A stretch of 64,000 nt of DNA from Cryptomeria japonica (GCF_030272615.1 NC_081414.1:310445664-310509663), one strand, 5' to 3'. Positions 52,801 to 62,254 are shown, counted from the first letter of the stretch. Translations and numbers: made by a program. The notes: generated by a model from the letters alone, not told the origin.

Positions 52801-54450
52801 ACATAAGGGAAATACCCCAATCATAACTGCAATAGTAAAATCAAAAGTATAAAATCATCTGTGCATCCAATACCCAAAAAAGGGCAGACATTCCCTTCCT
52901 AGATGAAATTTAAGGGTGCTCAACATGCTCTAGGACTATCATGAAGGTGGGGAACTTGTTGGAGTGACCAGACTACATGCTTTAACTGTATATTCTTATT
53001 TATTTTTAATACAGGATTTCAAGTTAGCAAGATAAAACAATGTTTGCATCTAATAGACTTAGTGGCAAATGTGATGGTTTCCAGCAGTTAAACTAACACA
53101 GTCAGAAAGCTAGTGCATAGAAGTACAAGGTATAAAAGAAATTACAATGTGTACACACAAGTATGTCTTAGGATACTAATTGTATCATTCTACTGCAGAT
53201 TTAACAGCTATTTATTCTTTCTACTTCTTCTGTTGCTTGACTTGTTTATGATTATAGCATGGTTCTGATGCTCATATTGGCACTCAAGTAGTTGATTCTT
53301 TCTACCTCTACAAGGTTGGCTAGAAGGCTAGAACTGTATTGTGTCTACAACCTACTACCAGCCCAACTTTTTATGTAACCTATTGGCTTTTGAGATATGG
53401 TGTACACGTATATTATACATCTGAATATGCATACTTAATGCCCACTATTGTATATAGTGTGTAATTTGATAGCTCCACCGACCATAATTTGATAGCTCCA
53501 CTCACCATCTGTTCACTTGCAAAAATATTTATGCCTTCTTTTTCAAGATATTTATCCTCAAAGCTATTGGCCTTAGAAATCTAGCTTCCTAAAACAAGTT
53601 TTTATCATTTATGAAATCCCCAAGGTAAAATCATGGTTCACATGTTTTAACTTTCAAAACCAGGCAATGTTTTGACAGCACTTGAAAATTAGAACATCTT
53701 GCTTTAAATTGCTTATCCAAGCTATCCATTTTGATTTAATGCCATATTCTTTAAATAAGAAAAGAATACAAATCCTAAGTTCTAACCAAAAGAAACATTT
53801 CCAACCTAGTCCAATTAGAACAGTTGAATGGGGCTATAACCACAATTCAATTGAGATGCATATTAGCAATGGAAAAAAAACCTATAGTTTTAAAATGAAC
53901 ATGATGAAAAGACCTTAGAAATTCACCCAGAAGAAGCATTTGGACTTTGGTTGATCCAATAGTGAAAATATAATGCCCAAGACAAGATCCTTACAAAAAA
54001 AATTTAACTCAAGCACAATTATTAATTAAAATTTCAATGTGTGACAATATTTTTGTGTACATCTTTCACTCTTGTTTTCATGCATAATTTTGTGTATATT
54101 GGGCAAAAAGCAAGCTGAAATACCTTTTCATGCAAATGTTGATGTGAGATATCCGCCAAAGGCACTCCATTAAGAAGGATCTTTCCCTTAATAGGATCAT
54201 AGAATCTTTCTATTAAGTTTGCAATTGTTGTCTACAAAATATGTTGGCAATCAAAAGCTCTACACATATTAGAATGTTAAAAAATAAAAAAATAATTGAA
54301 ACAAGTAAAACAAAAATATTAGCAACAATTCTCAGGCATAAAATGTGAAGTAAATAGTTGTAATGAGAAGGTTTAGAGTATTACCTTACCACCCCCACTA
54401 GGTCCTACAAGAGCAACTTTAGCCCCAGGTTTCAGCCTCAGGTGCACTCC
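46597..54450 (-). CDS. ABCB/TAP-type half ABC transporter, C-terminal nucleotide-binding domain (5 exons, 5' part outside window)
   Basis: Five exons joined in phase 0 encode 227 residues forming a complete ATP-binding cassette: 54450-54385, 54231-54124, 47447-47340, 47091-46894 and 46800-46597. The Walker A is GPSGGGK|TT (split by an intron), the Q-loop VSQEPVLF, the signature [10 protein letters not shown], the Walker [14 protein letters not shown] and the H-loop VIAHRLSTV. All introns are GT-AG: 153, 6676, 248 and 93 bp. The stop is TAA at 46597-46599. There are no internal stops, and all catalytic residues are present, unlike in the surrounding transposons, so the gene looks alive. The tail [21 protein letters not shown] is closest in my memory to plant ABCB half transporters of the TAP2/ALS1 (ABCB27) kind, linked to vacuolar membrane transport and aluminium tolerance. 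That subfamily is an inference. ATP hydrolysis here would drive transport by the membrane domain. The membrane-domain exons should lie upstream, beyond 54450, and were not found in the window. Confidence 0.88.
46894..47091 (-). CDS. ABC transporter exon with signature motif and Walker B
   Basis: 198 bp (66 codons) between a TTGCAG acceptor and a GTAAG donor. It encodes [30 protein letters not shown] and [20 protein letters not shown]. Confidence 0.92.
47340..47447 (-). CDS. ABC transporter exon with Q-loop
   Basis: 108 bp (36 codons), after acceptor GGCAG and before donor GTATGT. It encodes [20 protein letters not shown] and a variable helical region ending ENAA. Confidence 0.9.
47448..49299 (-). 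other. ABC transporter large intron, right of exon 47340-47447
   Basis: Intron sequence with no coding potential or recognisable repeat. Confidence 0.5.
49305..49806 (+). mobile_element. solo Copia-type LTR with target-site duplication
   Basis: The 502 bp unit starts TGTTGGTG and ends ATCAACA, so the termini are inverted (TGTTG/CAACA). ATATC flanks both sides (49300-49304 and 49807-49811). A TATA-like CTATATAAAGG occurs near 49479, and the GGGTTTTTCTCCC/GGGTTTTCCCAGGG words near its end are typical of Copia LTRs. No primer-binding site or polypurine tract adjoins, so this is a solo LTR left by LTR-LTR recombination. It lies antisense to the host gene, inside its intron. Confidence 0.88.
49990..52350 (-). 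pseudogene. decayed Ty3/Gypsy pol (RT, RNase H, integrase) in the ABC transporter intron
   Basis: Read on the minus strand from right to left, fragments keep the Gypsy order. RT has [11 protein letters not shown] and, a frame later, [20 protein letters not shown] (catalytic YLDD, 52090-52130). RNase H has [13 protein letters not shown] and [19 protein letters not shown]. Integrase-like fragments ([17 protein letters not shown]) occur near 50180-50240. Many stops and frameshifts are present. The integrase-like part occurs twice in tandem (about 50160-50430 and 50440-51290), and the second copy holds a 568 bp insert. Confidence 0.7.
50632..51199. mobile_element. 568 bp insert with 8 bp target duplication, possible non-autonomous DNA transposon
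   Basis: TGATGCAC lies on both sides (50624-50631 and 51200-51207). The parallel copy of this tandem duplication lacks the insert, which confirms it. The ends carry short inverted AGTTGC (AGCAAAGTTGCG at the left, GGCAACTC at the right). It contains several GATACGGATAC/GATATGGATAC words. Eight-base duplications are typical of hAT elements, but the terminal repeats are too short to be sure. No transposase is encoded. Confidence 0.7.
52351..54123 (-). other. ABC transporter large intron, left of exon 54124-54231
   Basis: Non-coding AT-rich intron; no further transposon domain recognised. Confidence 0.5.
54124..54231 (-). CDS. ABC transporter exon after Walker A
   Basis: 108 bp (36 codons) with acceptor TTGTAG and donor GTATTT. 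It encodes [20 protein letters not shown] and ends QHLHEK, which joins exactly to VSIVSQEP across the 6.7 kb intron. Confidence 0.9.
54385..54450 (-). CDS. ABC transporter exon with Walker A
   Basis: 66 bp (22 codons): [22 protein letters not shown], before a GTAATA donor; the acceptor is TTTAAAG. The preceding exon, expected to carry the YPSRP-type strand and membrane helices, was not found upstream in the window. Confidence 0.88.
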
Positions 54451-55039
54451 CTTTAAAATGAGGAATCACAATTATCAGAATCTTCAAATATGCAATGAAT
54501 AAATGTCTCTGGATATATTAAAAAGAGTAATGTAATACAGAGATGGAATTTTTGTTCTGATCAATACCCTCAAGAAAAAATGCATTGAAACAAATAAACA
54601 AGTCAAGACAAACATTCAACTATGTGACTATTCCAAATGTTTGGCATTGATGATAACATAGCATGCACCAGAAATTCTAATATTTCTAAAAATTACAAGC
54701 TTGATTTTCACTCTAACACTCATCTTTCGAAAGATTATTTTCTACCTATTTATCTGGAGACAAAAGAAAGACCATTCTATGAGATCATATTACTATAATA
54801 TGTAACGGATTTCCTTCATAATCTTCTATAGATTTTGTAGGATTGCAGTTCTTTAATCCATTATAATTTGTAACTTTGGAAAGATTTCAAAATCAAAGGA
54901 GTGTGTTATAAACTATAATGCAACTAGAAAACCTTCATAAGGCACCTATGTCAATAGAAATCAGGCAATCAATTTAGCATGAGAAATGAAAACAGTGCAA
55001 TATATTTCCAAAATCAAATCCACTAAAAGGTAAATGTTG
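54451..55039 (-). other. upstream intron of the ABC transporter
   Basis: No exon with the expected nucleotide-binding-domain lead-in (Y-P-S-R-P type) is visible. The intron is presumed to continue to the right through the LINE and the retrotransposons. Confidence 0.4.
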
Positions 55040-55311
55040 GAGAAAGACTAAGGAGGTTTCTCTAGGAGACGAACAGTCAGCTTTGAGCTTCCTCTCTCCC
55101 TCTGATTGGTTATCTATGTTGCCTTGGATCACAAGAATCGTTCTCCTTTTGTTTGGTGAGGTTGTGTCATAGATTTATAGTTTGATTTGATGTCTGAGGT
55201 TTCTTTTTTGCTTTGATCTTTTTAAATTGATATTCAACGTGTGTAGTCTAGGTAAAGGCTGTCCTTTTTGGGTTTCGGTCTTATGCTTGCACAGATGTAT
55301 TAAGTGCATCT

Positions 55312-56400
55312 GTGCAAATGTTTATGGCTAGTGGCTTGTTATTTGATGGAGGGGAGTCCATGAGGCAGAATGAAGGACCAAGAATGTTTGAAGAAGCTCT
55401 ACAAGCTGAAGAACTAGAGGAACCACCCGAAGATGTGGAATTCAATATGGCATTCGGAGGAGACAATGGAGATGCCAGCATGGGAAATGGAGAACCGGCT
55501 CAAGAGGAAACAAAAGAGGTAAGGATCCTCTTTTGCCTAGAGCACCTTGTGTGGATCCCAATGAGGAAATGTTAAATGCTGTCAAAATAGAAGAAAATAG
55601 GCTTTAAAATACTGTTGTCTTCCTGGCTTGTATAGATGTTAATAACATTCCCTTGAGGAATTTTTTTGATAATTGGTTGAATAAAATACGGGTAAAGAAA
55701 CTGGGCATTTATATTTCATTATGTCAAATGATACATGATGGTCACTTTGTTGTTTTCTTTAAAGACATAACATGCAAAAGAGGGTTTTGAAGAAAGATTT
55801 TCGGAATATAGGTAAATCCTTGTTCAAAGCTTTGGCTTGATCTCCTAAGACCACCTAGGAGGAAATTATGTAGAATATTGCAAATTGAAGATACTAGGTC
55901 TACTCTACCACATATGAAAACTAGAATGCTTGCATCTCTTAACACTGGGGTCCAAATTCCTGAAATTATTGAATTTTTGTTGGAAGAAAAAACCTTCCGT
56001 TCTGAAGTTGAAGCTTTGGGGGCCTTAAATTCATGTATTCTATGTAAAACTATTGGGCCCCAAGAAAAGGATTTCCCTAGACTCAATAAAATTATAAATT
56101 TGAAAAGAATTTCAAACCCTTGGGGGCAGCCTTTAAAAATATGGGAATTCGTGACTCCTCCAAAGATGGTCCCCATCTTGGGGGCAACAACATTAATAAA
56201 GATTTAGAGAAGTTAGTGAGAATGTCGAGATTCCTCCTGTAGGGGATAATGGTCCAATCAAATACCAAAAGGTTACAAATGATAATATTGAAAGAGATAA
56301 AGATGTTTCTGAGCAGAGTAATGCTACCAATCAAGCTGATAGCTTAGTTAAAACAAGTGAGAACCCCTCACTTAAGTCTGCTAAAATACTAAGAAGGTTC
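55312..56400 (+). pseudogene. LINE ORF1 (DUF4283-like)
   Basis: Starting near MASGLLFDGGESMRQNEG with an acidic region, then after a frame change PCVDPNEEMLNAVK, FLACIDVNNIPLRNFFDNW and GIYISLCQMIHDGHFVVFFK. This is the RRM-like pattern of plant L1 ORF1 proteins (DUF4283), which bind the LINE RNA. Further on, LPHMKTRMLASLNTG follows. A Lys-rich stretch near 56520-56720 may be its C-terminal basic tail. Several stops are present. Confidence 0.55.
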
Positions 56401-56723
56401 CTCATAGGAAAAATGCTTAAGAACTGGTATTGGATAAACTAAAAGATCAAATTAAAGCAAGGAAAAAAGGGCAGGATGACAGACTACCAGGCTCTCATGA
56501 GGCTACCAGGCCCTCATGAATTGTTTTGACCCTCTTTTTCAAGAGGAAGTTATTGAACAGACCAATAACGAAAGATTCAGTTATAAAGAAGAGAAAAGGA
56601 AAAGGAAACGGGTTAACAGAAGTGACAGCTCTCAGAAACTTGGGAAGAAAGGAAAGGGGGAGAACATCCCCACATATTTTGATAGGCTTTATAAAAACCA
56701 GAAAGCTCCCAACCACCATCTAA

Positions 56724-56930
56724 ATGAATTTAAATTGTTTAAGTTGGAACATTAGGGGACTAGAATCCCCTGATAGGAAATTTGTTTAAGGGCTCTATGC
56801 AATAATAAGAAAGATTTGGATTGCCTTCTGATACAGGATGGCTATGGGGTTCCATTTTGATAATAACTTAAGAATTTGTTTAGAAGAAAATGTCAAAATT
56901 GTTTGATCCCCTTGAAGGTAAGAAAAAACA
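56724..56930 (+). pseudogene. LINE ORF2 start: endonuclease N-terminus
   Basis: ATG at 56724 begins MNLNCLSWNIRGLESPDRKF and, in the next frame, RALCNNKKDLDCLLIQD. This is the N-terminal strand of L1 apurinic-like endonucleases (SWNIRGL with the conserved Asn). Sequence identity is lost before the element D insertion at 56965. Confidence 0.7.
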
Positions 56931-56964
56931 AAGTAAAACCATACAGTACACTTGGTGTAACAAT

Positions 56965-57093
56965 TGTTGAGACATGGACCCGCTAGAACTCGAACTTAGG
57001 ACCTTCCATACGCTGCTGGAGTGCTCTACCACTGAGCTACTGGCCCCTCTTGGACCAGTCCATCGTCAGTCCAGGTGTGGCTTATTTTCAATG
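56965..57093 (-). repeat. 3' LTR of element D
   Basis: 129 bp, with the same order as the right copy; its tRNA-like B box is mutated. On the minus strand it starts at CATTGAAAATAAGCC. A perfect 10 bp inverted repeat (CCAGGTGTGG at 57071-57080, CCACACCTGG at 57101-57110) spans the LTR inner edge. Confidence 0.72.
56975..57046 (-). other. tRNA-like sequence in element D 3' LTR (mutated copy)
   Basis: A 72 nt segment homologous to 59372-59443. The A box TAGCTCAGTGG is intact, but the B box reads AAGTTCGAGTT and the T-stem and acceptor stem carry mismatches. Confidence 0.65.
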
Positions 57094-57775
57094 TAAGAAC
57101 CCACACCTGGTGGACTCTAACCAACCACAATTTTCTGCCTTTGTTTGATTTTTCAATGTTTTCAGTGTTTGGGTTTTGCTTGAGTTTTCAATGATGTTTC
57201 ACCAAGGAATAAAGAAAGTGCAAATAACATATGTTGCAAACTAGAGTATGGAAATGAGAGCTACAGCCATAAGCATTTTATCGAACATTTGCCATGCAAT
57301 TCCTATTATGAAATGTTGACTTTCAGCTAGGGACATTAAGACAAACAGTTATCTTGCAAACTGAAATAAATACTACAAATATATCATATGCAACTCCTTT
57401 TTATTGATGTCCCAATTACCACAGATATGAAAGGGCCAAGACTCTTGGCTGACAGCTGAATATGATATGAAACAAAATACCCAGGTCTAAGTACAATGGC
57501 AGCATACAACCAACTTCGAATGTCTATTAAATACTGAAATTAAATGCAAGAGAACCTGATCCAATGAAGTGCCTACGTTGTGGGTAATGTAGCAACTCAA
57601 ATACCATGTAAATTGTGAAGCAACATGTGTGGCTGCTGCTGCTATAGTACGGCCTCCAACAATTATAAATTCTGCCCAAATTTCAATGTCATGACAGCAG
57701 CAACTAATCTGGAAATGAGCAGCAATTAAAACCCTTGAAGAACCCTTGAGTAGACTCAACTAAGATGCAATATAC

Positions 57776-58833
57776 TGTAGCGATTTTACTATTCACGAGT
57801 TACTGTAGCACGGCACTGTTCACGCGCACTGTTCACGCGCACTGTTCATGCGCACTGTTCACGTGCACTGTTCATGCGCACTGTAGCAGCAAGAACAAAC
57901 TTGCAATCTGCTCTTAAAACCTTGAATAATTTGTTGATAATCTCTCCCAACAAGAATGATATAACTCCATGTGCCAAAGAAGGATGATTCACAACCAACT
58001 ATAAATGTTTTTCAACAATAAACTTCAAACCCTTGTAGAAAACTTCACCAATATTTCACACCTTCAAAATTGCTATCAATAGGAAGTGTCCGTTTCCTAT
58101 GATCAAAGAAGAAAATTGCGAAAGCCCTAGGCTCCACAATAAAAATCAATCAAATTACTATTCATCAACTCGATGCCGAGAATGAACTCTTGCTTTTCCT
58201 TTTATTCTTTCCTTAAGAGAGCTCAAACACCTTCCTGGCCAATGTGGGATAAAAGATTTATTCCCACATTAAATTATTCACTTAACGCACTTTATTATAT
58301 TAAAGTGACTTTATTATTATAAAGTTACTTTAGAACTTTATAATAATATTAAAATATTAAATAAATCACTTAAGTCACTTAAACTTTAATATCTCTTGAT
58401 GTACTTGTCTGATTGCTAAGCCGTCTGAGCCAGGAGTCGACTCTCCCTGTTCTCCATGTGATTGGATGCCTGTCTAAAAATAGAAACCCTGAATAGTGAC
58501 TTACTATAAATAGTAAGTATGTGGAACTGAGTCTAGAAATAGCTGCAAAGGCCCAATCAAGGTCGATACTGCCAATAAGCTCTGCTCAAGTGTCTTTCTA
58601 TTAATAGGAACCCTGACTCTCCCAAAATAGTAACTTACTATAAATAGTAAGTGTGCCAATCTGAGTCAAAAAGCCTGCACAAAGGCCAAAACCTGAATCC
58701 AGCTGAAGAGTAATGTCTCTAATCACCAAGTAACTGCCACACGAGGCCCTCTATCAATAATTGTTAGCCTACGAGGGTCAAATGATAGGCTAATTCTTAC
58801 AAACTTTGATGCTCGCAAAATGGGGACATTACA
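57776..58833 (-). repeat. LTR of element F
   Basis: 1058 bp with TGTA...TACA ends. It contains five 13 bp units (GCACTGTTCACGC and variants, 57813-57877) and an imperfect duplication around the near-palindrome ACTTACTATAAATAGTAAGT (58499-58518 and 58632-58651). Confidence 0.65.
57813..57890. repeat. 13 bp tandem repeat GCACTGTTCACGC
   Basis: Five consecutive units differing only at C/T positions in the last bases, plus a decayed sixth. They lie near one end of the element F LTR. Confidence 0.9.
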
Positions 58834-58908
58834 TTCAACATCACCCCCCCCTTAAGCCACACCTCTCGTGTGCTTGGGGCTCCTAGCCTGGACCTGGCTC
58901 TGATACCA

Positions 58909-59268
58909 TGTAATTGATTCTACTTTGTTCATGTAAATATGCATTAATTGCTGTTTTAAGGTGAGCAATCTGCTTGCATGATTTATTTCATATGAATTTG
59001 AGATGGTTTTGAACATATCATAAGCTGTAGTAAGTTTTGAGATGGTTGGAAGAATGTGATCTTTAACAGCGTCAATTATGATTTTCTTAGCCTTGTTGTT
59101 GTGTCTTTTCCAGGTTGTTTTCTCTGGCTCATCTTCAGGCATCTTAGTGTCTTCTTCAATGTATGCATCTAATTCGAGTTCTTGAAGAATTGCTGTTATT
59201 CGAATTCTCCATGAGACAAAGTTGGATGCGCCTTCAAGTCTATCCTCTACTCTAACACTGTTCACCAT
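58909..59268 (-). pseudogene. element D gag (Copia type, truncated)
   Basis: ATG at 59268 starts MVNSVRVEDRLEGASNFVSW, followed by RIRITAILQELELDAYI, then TWKRHNNKAKKIIIDAV and SRLLTLKQQLMHIYMNK. This is the UBN2/DUF4219-type gag of Ty1/Copia elements, with its W-x-x-R ... L core. About 118 codons are intact, with no stop, before element F interrupts it. The ORF reads on for about 20 codons into F (to 58852) by chance. Confidence 0.8.
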
Positions 59269-59346
59269 GATTGTTTTCCTTCGCTTCTAACTGCAAGTCT
59301 AAAAAGAAAATTGTCTCTCTTTTTTTTTTATTATTTCTCTACCAAC

Positions 59347-59361
59347 TTGGCTCTGATACCA
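59347..59361 (-). other. primer-binding site of element D
   Basis: Minus strand TGGTATCAGAGCCAA, the standard initiator-tRNA-Met complement, directly after the LTR end TCTCAACA. Confidence 0.88.
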
Positions 59362-59490
59362 TGTTGAGACATGGACCAGCTAGGACTCGAACCTAGGACC
59401 TTCCATACGCTGCTGGAGTGCTCTACCACTGAGCTACTGGCCCCTCTTGGACCAGTCCATCGTCGGTCTGGGTGTGGCTTATTTTCAACA
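59362..59490 (-). repeat. 5' LTR of element D
   Basis: 129 bp with perfect TGTTGA...TCAACA termini, bordering the primer-binding site. About 56% of its length is a tRNA-like unit (59372-59443). Confidence 0.78.
59372..59443 (-). other. tRNA-like sequence with intact Pol III boxes in element D 5' LTR
   Basis: On the minus strand 72 nt fold as a tRNA. The 7 bp acceptor stem GGGCCAG/CTGGTCC has one G-U pair, the D-arm is GCTC-AGTGGTA-GAGC, and the T-arm CTAGG-TTCGAGT-CCTAG is perfectly paired. The A box TAGCTCAGTGG and B box GGTTCGAGTCC match the Pol III consensus exactly. The anticodon arm is poor (CTCCA against TGGAA with an 8-base loop, no U33), so this is not a working tRNA. It could still serve as an internal Pol III promoter for the element. 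Parent tRNA not identified. Confidence 0.8.
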
Positions 59491-59499
59491 CCACAATAT

Positions 59500-62254
59500 A
59501 TATATATATATTTTGAAGTGTTCAATCCGAAGGAAGCTATACATTTAACAACAATCAAGGTGATAATAATAAAAGAATCTACTGTAAATCTATTGTAGGC
59601 TTGATAGATTTTATGCTCAAGAGGATACATTCTGTTTTGACAGTAAAAAAGACTCCAACTGCATCTGGGTGGTACCTAGTTCACTGTTTGATCATCACCC
59701 TATTAAGGAGAGTATTATTATTAAAGATGTTGGACGGAATGTTGTCATCAGAAGGAACAATATGTTTAAACTTAACACTGATTTGATGAAAAATCCTAAC
59801 TACTTGGATGGCATTTCTATTGTCAGATATATTAACAAGATGTTTTTTCCTTGACGTTTTTTCCTAAATACTCTACCATAGATGTCTGGGATGATATTGT
59901 CTCTAACTATAAGACTCTATTGAGAACAACTGACAAAAAAATTGGTATTGATAATACAAGACTAGAGTGTGCTTTGCAAGATGAACTTCTTAATGCAGAG
60001 GTTAAGATTTAAAATGATATTCACAATGAAGACTTTGTGCAGCAGCTTAGATATATCAAGCATAGACTTTGTGCAGCAGCTAAGATATATCAAGCATAGA
60101 CTTTGCTGTCTTCAAATTAAGAAAGCTCAAGGAGCTAGAGCCAAGGCCAAGTTAAACTGGATTAAAAATGGGGACAAAGGAACTAAATATATCTTCAGTA
60201 CGCTGAGTAAAAACTCAATGAAATCTATTGGCCCAATTAAAGATAGCAACAAATGCTTCATCATATTGAGGAGATAAAGAAGGTGTTTTATGAATTTTAT
60301 AAGCAATTGTTTACTGCTAATGACAACATCACTAGTTTTGCTCAAGCCCACAAGTTTTGCAAAAAGATAATCCCAAAGAAGATCGATCTTGAGATGGCTG
60401 CATAATTTGAGAAAGGAATTACCAAGGAAGAAATTGCTTCTGCTCTATTGTCCTTTCAAAATGGGAAACCCCTTGGTTACTACCAAATGAATTCCATAAG
60501 GCCAAAATGGAGTAGATTGTTGATGATTTGTATGATGTATATATGGAAGCTATTGAGAAAGGATCCCTAGGAAAAAATATAAATAGCCAAATTAACAAAC
60601 TTCCACCTAAAGAAGGCGATAGAAGCAATATAAATAACTGGAGACCCATTACCTTGTTGAATGTATCTTATAAGATCCTTGCCAAATTGCTTTCAATGAG
60701 ACTCACTGAGATTCTTCTTGTGGTCATTAATGACACCCAAACTGGGTTTATTAGAGGCAAGTGCATATTAGAGAACTTAACCACCAGCTGGGAATCCTTG
60801 GATTAGACAATAAATATAACCAAAATGTTAGTATGTTGCTCTTAGACTTTGAGAAAGCCTATGACAGAGTGAAATGGTCTTTTGTTTTCTCTATCCTAGA
60901 AGCTTTTGGATTTCCTGAAAAATATTGTAGACTGGTCAAAGTGTTCTTTCAAGATGTCACTGCTCAAGTTGAGGTAAATGGATCTCCCTCCGCCCCATTC
61001 TTGTTTGAAAGATCTATTAGATAGGGCTGCCCTTTGGCACCTACCCTGATTGTCATAGATTTTGAAGCTCTTTACTATGTTTTGAGAATAGAGATAATTG
61101 GTCCTAACGTGCAAGGTATTATCCTTCCTGATAATACCCCTTTGCTAAATGTTCGATTCGCTGATGATATTTCTCTCTTTCCTATATTAGAAGAAGATAA
61201 CATGGATAATCTTATGATTAGACTGGGGATATATTGTCAACACTCTGGCTCTTAAGTTTTGGAATCAAAATATATATTGTTAAGCTAGTTAGATGAGCCT
61301 CCTAATTGGTTTTCAAAGTTCAACTAGCAATGGAGTGGTCCAGATAAATTGGTGAGATATCTTGGGATTCCTTTCTTTGTCAAGCTCTCCCTTAAAGAAG
61401 TGTGGAATTGGATGTATACCAAGATTTAAAAAAAAAACTGGAACCACAATTATATATCTCTTGCGGGTAGGGTACAAGTGTGCTGATCTTATTCTATATA
61501 TTATGCTTTTCTTTGGTTCTCTGCAAGCTATCAAATCAACAATTTTGAGAAATTGATTGGGATTTTTTGTGGTCTGATGGCAAAGTTAACAATAAAAAGC
61601 ATGTTGTGAGGTGGGAATGGTGTTGCTTAAATAAAGATGAGGTGGTTTGAGGATCAAGGACTTGAAAATGCATGGGGTTGCCTTAGCTACCAAATGGATT
61701 TGAAAGCATTAACTGGTAAGAAGCCTAGGAAAGTGCTAATCAGAAGCAAAATTTAGGATGCAGTTTCCAAAGCTGCTAAGGAGTGGAGAAGCCTTCACCC
61801 ACATGATATCTTGTTTGGGGAGTCTTGTGTTAGGATTTTAGGATCTGCTGTTTTTGCCAGTATTTGAAGGGCCTAGGAATCAATAAGGGGCTTGATCGAA
61901 GCATGTGATGCAATCAACAGTGGCAATAATGAACTATTCAATTTCAGGTATATATGGTGGAGTTTGTCCCATAACAATAAATCCCTTGCTTTTCTTCAAG
62001 GTTGTTCAGTTAAGAAATGGAATAGTAATGGTTTAGCCACCCTTCAATATATCCTTGCAAACAATGAGCTACAAGCTTGGATGCAGATAAAAAAAAATTC
62101 AAACTTCCTGGTACTAATAAGAGATCTTACTCCATTGTCAAAAAAGCTTTGAGAATGATTCAGTTTCCTATCAGGGTTAAACTTGTTCCTAAATATTATG
62201 ATAATTTTAAGTGGAAAGTGCTGGCATTGCATGAAGATTGCATTAATGAAGCTA
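59500..62254 (+). pseudogene. LINE ORF2: end of endonuclease, reverse transcriptase and C-terminus
   Basis: After element D the frame resumes with SSLFDHHPIKESII (the endonuclease S-D-H-x-P-I block). The RT then shows NNWRPITLLNVSYKILAKLL, DTQTGFIRGKCILENL, LLLDFEKAYDRVKW, a GCPLAP box preceded by a stop, and VRFADDISLF (catalytic F-A-D-D). Downstream, LVRYLGIPFFVKLS and WNWMYTKI-like blocks correspond to the thumb and C-terminal region of plant L1 RTs. A duplicated phrase (AAGACTTTGTGCAGCAGCTTAG) occurs at 60028-60095. Several frame changes and stops inactivate it. Confidence 0.82.

Larger units (their letters stand above)
57776..58908 (-). mobile_element. element F: one-LTR insertion within element D
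   Basis: On the minus strand the segment begins with a primer-binding site (TGGTATCAGAGCC, 58908-58896). After only about 45 bp comes a polypurine tract (TTAAGGGGGGGGTGATG), and then a 1058 bp LTR (58833-57776, TGTAATGTCCCC...ATCGCTACA). No 5' LTR is present; gag of element D abuts the primer-binding site directly. This is the interior and 3' LTR of a TRIM-like or deleted element. No target duplication was found. Confidence 0.62.
56965..59490 (-). mobile_element. element D: small Copia-like element whose 129 bp LTRs contain a tRNA-like sequence
   Basis: Two 129 bp repeats (56965-57093 and 59362-59490) with TGTTGA...TCAACA ends bound an interior. It has an initiator-Met primer-binding site (TGGTATCAGAGCCAA, 59347-59361) next to the right LTR, then a Copia gag ORF. 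ACAAT lies directly left (56960-56964) and two bases right (59493-59497), an imperfect target duplication inside the LINE. Without the nested F insert the interior is about 1.1 kb with partial gag and no pol, so D is a non-autonomous, TRIM/SMART-like element. The 57094-57775 part has a 90-codon frame that I could not assign. Confidence 0.72.
55040..62254 (+). mobile_element. L1-type LINE, broken and interrupted by element D
   Basis: On the plus strand there are an ORF1 with a DUF4283-like region, the start of ORF2 endonuclease, then (after element D at 56965-59490) the end of endonuclease, reverse transcriptase and a C-terminal region. This is the gene order of plant L1 LINEs. The 5' end is approximate. 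The 3' end runs into a Copia LTR at 62255 without a visible poly-A. Both ORFs are heavily damaged. Confidence 0.78.

Noticed and set aside
57487-57759. 90-codon minus-strand frame with GGRTIAAAATHV, considered as a membrane-domain exon of the ABC transporter
   Set aside because: It lies between the two LTRs of element D and has no convincing splice sites. The likeness to an ABC membrane helix is weak, and it is equally poor as a Copia RNase H fragment.
59372-59443. functional tRNA gene
   Set aside because: The anticodon stem is mispaired, the loop has eight bases without U33, and the unit is repeated inside an LTR. It is called tRNA-like only.
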